NCBI GenBank assembly: GCA_003427395.1
Contig: BFEA01000673.1
Span: forward strand, 369,194 to 426,795
DNA: 57,602 nucleotides
DNA from: Chara braunii
Lineage: Eukaryota; Streptophyta; Charophyceae; Charales; Characeae
Reading direction: 5' to 3'
In this document: positions 33,681-43,499 of the stretch, one piece after another
How the letters are laid out: each line of letters starts with the position of its first letter
How positions within the stretch are numbered: position 1 is the first letter of the stretch
Position numbers and translations under genes: made by a program
Notes under the pieces: model-generated
The model's database searches: none
The model's input: only the letters and a program-made list of their open reading frames with translations
What the model was told of the DNA's origin: nothing

Positions 33681-33743
33681 GCTGGCAGGTACCTTGCCGT
33701 TGAGGCAGGTACCTGCTGCCTGCCTCAACATCAGCCTGCCAGC
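33681..33743 (+). repeat. Nested hairpin at the core / pseudo-LTR junction
   Basis: Outer stem GCTGGCAGG (33,681-33,689) with CCTGCCAGC (33,735-33,743). Inner stem GTTGAGGCAGG (33,699-33,709) with CCTGCCTCAAC (33,719-33,729). All pairs are perfect. It lies 16 bp before the internal (CA)n tract. Confidence 0.8.
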
Positions 33744-33787
33744 GGGACACGGGTGGGGTACACACACACACACACACGCACACGCGC

Positions 33788-36700
33788 GTACAAGTGAAAA
33801 AAAAAAAAAAAAAACAGAAAAAAAAAAAATAGAAAAATAAAAGAAAAAAGAAGAAAAAAGAATAAAAAATAAAGGAAAAAAGAAAAAAAGAAAAAAAGAA
33901 AGAATTTTTTTTTTCCCAAAAAAAAGGGGAGGGAGGCCATAATCTTATATGGGCCTGTGAGTGTAAAAATTAGGCTATTGCGGGTACCAAACTATGGGGT
34001 AATATCAATTAGTGGCTTTTTTGAAATTTGGGTTGGCAAGGTTGGAATAATACCTCCTAGCAAACGTACCCTTCCGATAGATTTGCAGGTCCTACCGTTC
34101 GGACAGCTGGCGGCTCTCCGAAAAAATTGGTACCCATAACCTGGTGCGGAGGCCGGAATTTTTCCACCTAGCACGAGTAGTAAGGGTTTGCGGCTGATCC
34201 TATTCGTTGTGGACGACGCATTCTTAGTAATAGTATTTGGTTGATGGGAAGTATTTATTTCAGCATTTGCGCATGAACCATCCTCTCGCCTCGAGTACCC
34301 AAAGGTGTGGCTCCTCGGTACGCAGTAATATGCTGAACCAAGGACCACCCAGCGGCGCTACTCATCAACTTTGGCGGCGTATCTGCGGCGCGGTCCGGAC
34401 CAATATTCGCTCGGAGTTTATTGCTTTTCCCTGCTTGTCTTGCCCAACCTTCTCTCTTCGCTCCATCCTTGATACTTCCCTCTTCCACTCACGCTGCTTG
34501 CATAACTGCGTCATATCATACTGCTTGGTGCTGGAGTTCGGCGGCCTTTCCTTTTCTCGTGGACCTGACGGTGGAGCAAAGGCGCAGGGAATCATGAACG
34601 AGGTAGCGGCTTCGTCAAGCGTGGTAAAGCGTCGTGACCACCCTCTTCCATCGCCCCCATATCCCCTCCTCCCCCTGGCTTGAAGAAGGCCATACCCCCT
34701 TCGGCACAATAACTAAGGGTATTATTTCCCCTGATGAGCCAGTTTGGGTAGGAACTGGCGAAAAAGCTTTTGGGAACCCCTACCCAAATACCCTACTATT
34801 TCGTCGGCACTGTGGGGCCGTTCGGTTGAAGTGGGAATTCTGTTTATGATTTATTGGCTTTGTTATCGGAATATATGGCTACCTGACCTGTTCCGATATG
34901 TCTCTTTCTATGTCTCTTTCTATGTCTTCTTTTATGTCTTTTTCTATTGTTCTCTTTCCCCCTTGGTTTTGGCATGACATCTGCTTATGAGTTGGTGGAT
35001 TAGGAACTGATGAAACCCTCTTAAGATCAGCTCGGGTCGTGCGTGCATTACAAATGGAGGTTGCTTACGTATCGGTCGCCATAGTTGCCATCTTCGCCAT
35101 CTTCCTTGCATTGCTAGCTTTCTTCGTGGTGATGAAACTTTCGACTGTGCATCAACAAGGCTGTGTGCCGAGTTACTCTTGCGCCAATTCGTCGTTAAAA
35201 GTTGCTCAGTATAGATTTTGCCACAAGGAGTAATATAATGGAGGGCTTCTCGTTTGTGGTCATAGCTTTGTCACTTTCCTGTCTCGGTGCATGGATCTCG
35301 TCGAGTGCTATGGCGCTAATCTTGCTTCGCAGTTGGGCGCATGGTTGGGAGGGCAGGGAAAGGATCTGTATGGAGAAGGATTGGGTTTCCCATATGATTC
35401 TCGTAATGACGCTGTTCCTGGCGACTGTGGTATTGGGCGTTTTCTGCGGCTGTCGGCATGTTCTGTTGTCTACCATTCTGGTAATATTTTTTCGACCTGC
35501 GGGTGATTAGGGCTTGGTACGTGTACTGTGGGGTAGGGGATTGGGCGCTGCATTAGTTATCTGTGGGAAAAATGTCGTTGATGCTACCGTTGATACTGAC
35601 ACGGTGTTTTCTGGATTTGCATGAGAGAGAGGGAGAGAGAGAGAGAAAGGGGGGGTAATGGGTAGGAAGGGAAGGGAACTTGGCCACGGCAGGCCGATCG
35701 GTGCTAAGGAAGGGAAGTTCATGGAGTGGAGCGTTATGGATGGATCTTGCTATATGCTTGGATGGCGCCGTCGGTAAAAGCAATAGTGGATGGGAGCTTC
35801 AATGGTGGCCATGACAGGTGGAAGTGGTAGTCGAATGTATCGGTAATAAATTGAGATTTGCTATTCCTACCTTAAGCGTGTTGTTTTGCTCTGCCGGATG
35901 GTTGGATCAAATGTATCAGCTCGACTTTGCCAGTCACTAGCTAGGAAGAGGAGACGTGTGTGATTCTGGAATTATGTGATGAGTTTTTTTGGGTAAGCCG
36001 GGTCGTCAGATATCGGTTCGATGCTCTGTAGTGCTTCGATCGGGAAGGATATGCTGTTGCCTAATTGTGACAGGTATTAGGGTAAACTCTTTCTAATTAA
36101 TGAGGTTTGTGGAGGCGGTCTTGGGTATTTGTGGGAAACTGGGCGTCGGGGGTAGCATGATTCGCATAGGTCAAGTAGGTAGGATAGGCATAGAACGGGG
36201 GCATAAATATCTCTAATGGCTACTAAAACGGTGCGTGATAAGGTGGATTCACAAAGTGCGTGGATGAGACTGTATCTTACTGAGGTATTGCGGAAGCATA
36301 TGGAGGTGGTTTTGAGCAGCATAAGTGGATGGTGGATTTGTTGATAAGGGTATGAAATAAAAACTCTTGTTAAATTACCTGCACACGTGATTGGTGGTGC
36401 CAGTATAAACAAATCATGCTATACGCTTAATGGAAATCGTCCGAAATAGGCTTAAGGATAAGCAAAGGCGTAAAGGAGGTTGTGCGAAATATTGATGGTA
36501 GTCGAATGAATGGGCAATAGAGGGATTGCGTGGTAACCTGCGGTTGTTTGAATGATGTTCGTTTGAGGAGTGTTGTTTTCATGTGCTGGCTCGACCTAAC
36601 GCCCTTACCGGTGAGAGAGTATGATGTGAGTGCAACCTTAGCGGTTGTGTGATGATGGGTATGTTCGATGATTAATGAGCATGCCGAGTCTGCAGTTATC

Positions 36701-37605
36701 CATATGGCATTCCATTGAACGGCGAGAATGTATCTTGGTTTGATCTGACAGGTCTAAGTAGTGCTGCATTATTGGGATGAGTAGCGGAGGAGTTGGGTTG
36801 AGATGGCAAGCAGCGCAGGTGGTAAGATTCCTATAGGCCTGCGGGCGTTGTGTGGGAGGAAGGGGCATGAGCAAGTTCAGTGGCAGCTAAATGAAGCAGA
36901 GAGAGATGGGCTGGCGTAGTACAAGAAGGAAGTCGAGTTGGGCTAGAGAATTGCAAGGATTAATGAGGGTTCTTTTGGTGTGCATAATTGGTGATCGGAT
37001 GGGTTGGTAAAAGTTTTTGCTTGGAGTGTTTGATAAATCACTAGCTTGTGCTATGTCCCCATTGATTGCCGTTCTCATTCCTTCATAATCGGTGGTGATA
37101 TGTATTGTTGAGTCGCATGTTTTTTCGGAAATGGTTAGATGTATATGAATATAGTACATATTTCCTCGGTTTTTAATTTTGATTGAAAAATTGCGGTTCC
37201 TTGTGCTCTGGTTTTGCATCATTAAATGGAATATACGAAGTGTTTTGGCCTGATTCATATAAGGCAATGTTTGATTGCGATTGCTTCCCTTATCCTTGTC
37301 TATAGTGCATTGGGATTGTGTGAAAAAATTGGTCGTTTGTTACATCCAACCCCATTTGCCTATGATCTGATCACCCGCGGTGTTGGTAAGCTAAGCATGG
37401 CTCACCCATGGGACTAAAGTGTCTTGGTTAATGACTGTATCGAAAAGTTTGAGTTTGTGCAACCCCTGGGAAATTTGTTTCGAAAGCTCAAGAAAACTAT
37501 TATCTATGGATCGTTGTTATAATGGGCAGTGCTGCGCATTTTTGTGTGAAGGGTTGGTTCACTGCGCCGTGTTGCGCACCAGCGTATTGTTCCAGCAAAA
37601 CATAC
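33788..37605 (+). repeat. Right pseudo-LTR of the PLE
   Basis: Direct repeat of 25,798-29,600. It begins after (CA)n with GTACAAGTG and an A-rich stretch, and ends at CCAGCAAAACATACAC in a long (CA)n tract (37,601-37,670). It carries the intact type I hammerhead. No supported gene. Confidence 0.85.
34726..34776 (+). ncRNA. Minimal type I hammerhead ribozyme in right pseudo-LTR
   Basis: Stem I is TTCCC (34,726-34,730) with GGGAA (34,772-34,776), perfect. The core CTGATGA is at 34,731-34,737. Stem II is GCCAGTT (34,738-34,744) with AACTGGC (34,753-34,759), perfect 7 bp, loop TGGGTAGG. GAAA is at 34,760-34,763. A very short stem III follows (AA(A)/(T)TT around GC), then the cleavage site TTT, cut after 34,771. 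The open end is stem I, which is the type I arrangement described for canonical PLEs. Position inside the pseudo-LTR also fits PLEs. Confidence 0.8.
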
Positions 37606-37635
37606 ACACACACACAACCACACACATACATGCAT

Positions 37636-37669
<34 letters not shown>

Positions 37670-37670
37670 C

Positions 37671-39019
37671 AACAATCCGAAAAAAATGAAAAAAAAAAAG
37701 TTCCCTTTTTTTATTGTGTTTCTTTCTTGGCTACCAGCCGCGCCGCCGGGGTCCCGGTTCGCCAGCCCGTGCAAGGACAAGGCAGGGTCCGAGCAAAAAA
37801 AAAAAAAAATCGAAAAAATCCTTAACAAAACTATGTTATGCAGAAAAATAAACTGAACAACTATTGCCTCTAGGTCACATTGATATTCTTTATTAAATTT
37901 AAAATATAAAATAAAATGTTAAAATATTTTTTATTCTTAAAATTTTTTAAATATTTTTGGGCCCGCTGGGCAAGTGACCCCGGGCCACTCTGGTAGCCTA
38001 GGTTTCTTTTGATTTTGATACTTGTTTTTTTCGTTTTCTAAATAAAAATCCAAAAAGCATTAAAATCCAAAACAAAAAATGGCGATGTAGGGAATTTCCA
38101 ACCCTACAACCCTTTTGTTTTCGTTTTTTTTTGCCGCGGTTGGCTCCCGCGGCTGCCCTTCACGACCATGACCATAACCGCATGCGGTAAAATGACCCAC
38201 GGTCAAGGTTTTCAAATATTTGGAAATCCATACGATGAAAGATTGCCGAGCATTCCGAAAACTTAAGTAGTTTCTATTAACTGAAAATAACGGAACCACT
38301 GCGGATGATACATAGCTTGCGTCCGCTTTGGCTACTATCTGTGTTGTTTAATGTTGATGTAACTTGTGAGGCCGTACATAGTTGCCTAGAATAGACTAGA
38401 TGATTTATGGACCTAACAGAGGGAAGATCTTGCTGAGAGTGGGCAGTTAGAGGCATAACGTTGAGGCTTACCCGGTAAAAGTTTTCTGCTGCCCCTTGGT
38501 TGGAGAAGAGGTATGGGTTGCAGCATGTACTTGTACTTTGATCTTTATGTATATGGGATGCCGGACCCGTTTTCCAGCACATATTGCTCCCCGCGAATAG
38601 ATGGAGCGATGAATTGATTTAAAAAAAATAAAAATAAAAATTGTTGTGGGGTCCTGGACACCCAATCTAGGAGAAAAAAAACGTCCTTTCAAGGACTCCG
38701 CGGAGGGCTGTCCGATGGCGAAAATGTTATGCGGCAAAGTTTTTCCTTTCCGGAAACCTGGGGTCCAGGCCAAAGACGAAGCACTGTGAGGATACAAACA
38801 GAAACTTCTCTAGCTGCTATTGGTCGCTGCTTGTGCGTAGGTCACATCTCCCTAACCCCCCCACAAAAAAAAAAAAAAGAAAAAAAAACGGAAAGTGTCG
38901 TTGCCCCATCTCTCTCTCTCTCTCTCTCTCTCTCGTGCGCACGCAAGCGCGGCGGCGGGATAAGTATTGGTTTGTATGAATATGTTCTTCTTGTTTTTTT
39001 CTCTTTCACAAAGGGTCTC
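37671..39019. other. Non-coding spacer with A-rich tracts and a possible LINE 3' fragment
   Basis: No gene seen. AT-rich DNA up to 38,060. A segment ending near 38,640 (GGACCCGTTTTCCAGCAC, then an A-rich AAAAAAAATAAAAATAAAAA tail) resembles the 3' end of LINE-1 near 7130-7272 and may be a severely truncated LINE on the + strand. A (TC)n tract lies at about 38,909-38,934. Confidence 0.4.
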
Positions 39020-39205
39020 GTTAGACACTCCTAAAAGTGTCTATTTTTAGGATTGCGTCTTGGTTGCACGTAATCCTAAATCCAATTTTGACATCGAAAT
39101 GTGAAAACGGCGTTAGGACGAGTCCTAAAGGATTTAGGATTCCCCAGGAAAAATTGTCCTAAATTTTCCAGTAGCCGACGACCCACTGGAAAATTTAGGA
39201 TTCCA
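39020..39205. repeat. Palindrome-rich block, possible MITE remnant
   Basis: A 16-bp perfect stem, TCCTAAATTTTCCAGT (39,157-39,172) with ACTGGAAAATTTAGGA (39,185-39,200), closes a 12-nt loop. Nearby are TCCTAAAGGATTTAGGA and AGACACT/AGTGTCT inverted pairs, and several separate copies of the word ATCCTAAAT in both orientations. No transposase and no clear terminal boundaries. Confidence 0.55.
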
Positions 39206-39656
39206 CGTTTCATGGACGCGTTGAGTAGTGCGCATAGCACCGTCGACACGGAGGTGCTGGTGCAGAAGCGGTCCGTTGGGTCAGTGGTCAGACATCGGAG
39301 GTTTTCTACGGGTCCACGTGGGCAACGACCACGAACGGTAGCCGTTGGCGGGGGTGGAGCACGAGGGGGGGAGCAGGGGCGGGCAGGCGTCCCAAGTGGA
39401 CTGTTGGCTGGGTTGCGGGAAGCGGAGGAGGAGGACGACGTGCGCAGGACGACATACCGAGGCGCTTCGGGCGGTGCGTGAGCGCCAACGGTCAATTTTT
39501 GAATCGAAGGCGTCCATGTTTGTCGTCTTCTCTGGTGGTTGTCGGCATATGAAGGTCCAGTGGCCCTATCCAGCGGCATGTGGGAAGACGCTTCTGCAGT
39601 AGTCGCGTGGACGGGTGCCTTCCGAGCTGAAATTGATGGCAAACGCGTAGAGGAGA

Positions 39657-40172
39657 TTGCCTCTGCTGAGACTCGCTGTCGCTGTCTTCCTGATTGTCGT
39701 CTTCCTCCACGTGTGTTTGTCGTGCTGGCCATGGAAGCAACGTCTCAAGTGGAGGGCGTCAACCAAACGGGCGGCAGGGGAACGACCGATGGTGAGCATG
39801 CAGGCACGCGCAGAACTGGCCGCAGGTCAGGGCGGAAGAGGACCTGTGTCGATGGTGCCGGGACGGAGGTACGACCCGTCCTTCTACATCCATCTAGAGT
39901 CGTGGGAGACGCCACTAGCCCCGTCAGATGAGAAGGCGGAGACGGAAGAACTTCCAACGTTGCCTCTCGGTAGCGGCTAGACCCAGATGTTGTCGCAGAC
40001 GGTGCGAGCATGCGGGTCAGCTAGCAACGAAGGTGGCAAGTTCACCTCCTTCTTGCAACAAGGTTTGAAAATCGACAACGACGTGGGAGTAAATTAGAGG
40101 TTCGGGTAATCTTCCGGCAGTGTGAGGGAGACGACCCGTACGTTCATCACCGACGTCGATCCTTCGCCACGT
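39657..40172 (+). pseudogene. Myb/SANT-like gene relic, piece 1 of 3 (N-terminal part)
   Basis: A low-complexity basic region leads to a stretch reading RRYDPSFYIHLESWETPL and TLPLGSG, and then, after TAG, TAG and TAA stops, RTFITDVDPSPR at 40,172. As I remember them, predicted Chara braunii proteins that carry a C-terminal Myb/SANT-like domain have similar segments; this was not checked. The piece ends exactly at the 4-bp duplication of E1, and its frame continues at 47,700. The true start is unknown. A 218-codon ORF on the other strand (39,732-39,076) overlaps and is less convincing. Confidence 0.5.
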
Positions 40173-40775
40173 TGTCTAGGGAATCGGTCCGGCACCGCAC
40201 CAGGGCAGCGCGGGACCCTCCCGGCCACGTCCCGCAGGAGTTGGTTTGAATCCTTCGCCGCAAGTTATACATGTGGAGCTTCCGCAAGCCGCTCCGGCTG
40301 AGTGCGCCAGCCATACCTCTGGCGAGCCCCTACGATAGGATAGGGCCTACGTGAGGCACGACTTACCTCCACCTTACGGGAGCTATCACCTCCCTTCAGG
40401 GGGGCGTATCCTCGCCGAGCTACCAGTCCACATTACGAGAGCTAATCAGTTGCAATCACAGAGGTGGACCAGCCGAAGGCGTTTCTCGTTCGCTGTAGCA
40501 TAGGGGGTACGCGCGGTAATATGCCTCTATCGGACCCGCACGCGAACCGACATCTTGGGGGGTTGAAGTCCCAAGCACGGCCCGTCGTCGGTCGACTAGG
40601 ACGTATCCCACACACCACGCGCATACCACTTTAAAGAACACAAAACAAAACACGCACACACATACGCACACGAAACGACACAACACAGACAACGCGACAA
40701 CGCTCCTAGCCCCTCGGTAGCCATCCCATAACTTTCCGATGTGAAAATCGGATGGGCGTCGCCCGCGAGACTTAG

Positions 40776-40782
40776 TATAAAA
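40776..40782 (+). promoter_or_regulatory. TATA box in E1
   Basis: TATAAAA followed by CCGCGCGG; the same pair recurs at 48,416 in E2. A second TATAAAAA at 41,137-41,144 lies after a conserved GGACAAGGACCTTGAATCCC block. Inferred promoter only. Confidence 0.45.
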
Positions 40783-41959
40783 CCGCGCGGACGGACGGCT
40801 AACTCATATCGACTCGCAATGCAAGCGTACGCAAGCAGGCGCAATGATGACATACTATGTAGTGCCCACAATCAAGCGGTCCCTCGTGGATCCGATTACC
40901 GCTTATGACACTCAAGTGTCAGACTCGAAGTATCGTGAGGGTCTAATCCTTCACGACATTGTGCGACTGAAGGAATAGTCGTGCAGCCGCCGCGAGACCT
41001 CCGACCTTTGGTCTGAGCGTCTCGATAGGCAAGGCAAATAGGCTCTGCGCGGGGTCAGGTTCCTTCCCTGCAGAGTCTAGGGTTTGGGATGTCCTGGACA
41101 AGGACCTTGAATCCCGGCCCAGGACCAACGTCCGACTATAAAAATCTCTAAAAAACAAAGGATAAAAGAGAATTTCCCTTCTCTCTCAGGACACAATCTG
41201 GTTAGCCCTTATGCACAATCACAGTGATCTCTCAAACACTAAGGGCACTTATGAATATATAAGGGTTAATTTTATGGGACGATCACTTCTCACAGTCACA
41301 GTGGGGCTCCTCTCTGCCATATATATTTATGTGAGCGCAGACAGTCAAATCCCAAGTCCGAATCACCAAGCATACATGCAATCACATCAAAGATTCAACC
41401 AAAGGTCCACGCATTACACGGGGTCAACCCCAACCATCTTCAACACTAGTGCCCCTCGCTTTAGTCGTGCAAACCCCAACCTCCTGTCCAACCAACCTTA
41501 ATTAAATACTTAGTACCTTTGTTAAATGGCCATTTAATAAAAGTATGGGTGAAATCTTAACGAAACAAAAAAAACCACCATGGCTAAAGCCTTGTAGGTT
41601 GAGTGTGGAGGGTGAGTTAGAATTTAGTCGTAGACCGACGAATCGACAACCGACCTGTTATCAGTGATAAGAGAAAGTGATCCTCAAGGGATCAAGCTGA
41701 ATCTAGCCCTGAACTTGGATCAAATGATCAAAAAGACCTGTAACACACAGCAGATCAATCCCCAAGCTAAGATCATAAGTGTATGGAGAATACAACTCCA
41801 TAATACATCCTCACTCAAAATCTCCCTATAAGCTAACCCTAAGTCTACCTCCAAGCCAGTGCTTAAGCCAAAGGTAGATCAACTGCAGAATCTCCCCTAT
41901 TCTGGGTGGATCGCGTGAATCACAACCTGTCAAAATATAATCTATCTTCTCTAAACTAA

Positions 41960-42500
41960 GAAAATTTCGGCAGCGCTTCCCGTAGGAAAAGTGCCTTTTA
42001 AGAATTTATATAAGCCAGATATGAGAGCAGAAATAATCTCTAACTCCTGGAAAGTCAAATTTTGTCTAACTCCCTGATTTAGTAAAATTTGGGCAGTACT
42101 CCCTTCACAAATGGAGACTTCCCAGATTTATACTAAGAGATTTATACTAAGTCAGATTTGAACTCACAACACAACTTGAGTTCAATGTAGACAAGATTTA
42201 ACTAACCCCTCAGTTTTGCAGAAATTTCGGCAGCACTCCCTCTAGAAAGGTTTTTTTTTTTTCAAAATTTATACAAAGCAAGGTCCAGAATTTTGAGAAT
42301 AACTTTGACTTTTCAAAGTCCAATTTTGTCTAACTCCCTGAATTAGTAAAAATTTGGGCAGCACTCCCTTTAGAAGAGGACACTTTCCAGATTTCTACTA
42401 AGCCAGATATATAGAAAAGACAAGTTGAACTATAACAAGTCAAAAGTTGACTAACTCCTTGGATTTTGTAGAAATTTCGGCAGCACTTCCCGTAGGAAAA
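41960..42500 (+). repeat. Ladder of five ~125-bp repeats in E1
   Basis: The word AAATTT(C/G)GGCAG(C/T) starts near 41,963, 42,086, 42,222, 42,348 and 42,470. Each is followed by a CTCCC or TTCCC word and ATTTATA(C/T)(A/T)AAG, giving a diverged tandem repeat. The same five-step ladder is in E2. Confidence 0.75.
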
Positions 42501-42812
42501 GTAGCTTGCCAAGATTTATACAAAGCCAAGTATTAGAAAATATCTCAGAAAATGCAGGAATTGACCTTAGTAAAAAAAAATTATTATAGAAAATGCAGGA
42601 ATTGATACTAACTCCTATGGCTCTAGCACGTGGCGAGCAACTAAAACAACTACCTATAATACTGAAACCCAAACAAACTAACCATCATATCCAGTCACAT
42701 GCAAACCAAACCACGAATGTAAGTACACTCACTATCCCTAGTTCACTCCATATAGATAGTTCATGAATCTTCAAGTTCTTGAATCTTTATACCCATCTTA
42801 CACAAGACATAG

Positions 42813-43495
42813 AGTTGGACCATTCGCCATGGAAACAATGTCCAACTTGTGTTTATGATATACACGAACAGGTTGCACAACTACTTCTCTCTTCTTTTGG
42901 GCAGATGGCCAGGCCATTCGCCATGGAAACAATGCTTAGTCGTCCTGTGCTATTTAAAATACAAAATTTAGTACTTCTCTGACTTTGTTTTCAAAAGAAA
43001 ATACAAATATGGGCAGGGGACTGAACCATTCACAGCAGAAACAATTTTCGGCTTGCCCAAACTATTTTCATTTATACTGTGTATTTTTTCTTTTTTCTTC
43101 TTAATGATATGGCTTAACGCTGGACCATTCACAGTAGAAACAATGCCCAACTGCCAGTTCATATGCAAATATACATAAAGTACTTTCCTTTATACTCAGT
43201 TTAATTTATTTGCGTGGTTTTCAGGTTAAACCATTCACCATGGAAACATTGCTTAACCTTAGACAAAAAATCGTCCCTCAGAATAAACAAGAATTTAAAC
43301 CTCTTCAATCAGGCAAAACCTCAGAGTTAGCTAGAGTAAACAGACCATTCACAGTAGAAACGATGCCTGGTCCTCCAGAAAACAACTAAATAAACATAGC
43401 AACCAGGTCATTCACAGTAGAAACAATGTCTGGTCCTTCTGAAAATAGCCAAATAAACATAGCCCTGAGCCATTCACAGTAGAAATAATGCTCAG
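42813..43495 (+). repeat. Array of eight hairpins with a conserved loop in E1
   Basis: Each unit has the form arm, C or T, CATTCACAGTAGAAACAATG, complementary arm. Clear cases: AGTTGGA/TCCAACT (42,813-42,847), AGGTTAA/TTAACCT (43,223-43,259), ACCAGG/TCTGGT (43,402-43,444) and CTGAG/CTCAG (43,465-43,495). Weaker ones lie near 42,909, 43,021, 43,119 and 43,341. Loops are nearly constant while arms differ from unit to unit. Spacing is 60-110 bp. Confidence 0.8.
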
Positions 43496-43499
43496 ACTT

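Larger units (their letters stand above)
25723..37670 (+). mobile_element. Penelope-like element (Chlamys/Naiad-type) with 3.8-kb pseudo-LTRs in (CA)n
   Basis: The layout is (CA)n, pseudo-LTR 1, core with reverse transcriptase, (CA)n, pseudo-LTR 2, (CA)n. PLEs are retroelements whose RT is related to telomerase. They are known for pseudo-LTRs produced by partial tandem copies, and the N-terminal-endonuclease clade is known to favour microsatellites. The RT and the Cys-x-Cys linker place it near that clade. No GIY-YIG endonuclease could be read. Pseudo-LTRs of this length are unusually large. Stops and frameshifts throughout the core make the copy non-autonomous. Confidence 0.75.

Noticed and set aside
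39076-39732. 218-codon ORF on the minus strand
   Set aside because: Ser/Pro/Arg-rich composition typical of a shadow frame in GC-rich DNA; the plus strand carries segments that continue in frame across both insertions.
42813-43495. CRISPR-like array
   Set aside because: Repeats with variable flanks look like one at first sight, but the spacing is irregular, the flanks are complementary arms and the context is eukaryotic repeat DNA with no cas genes.
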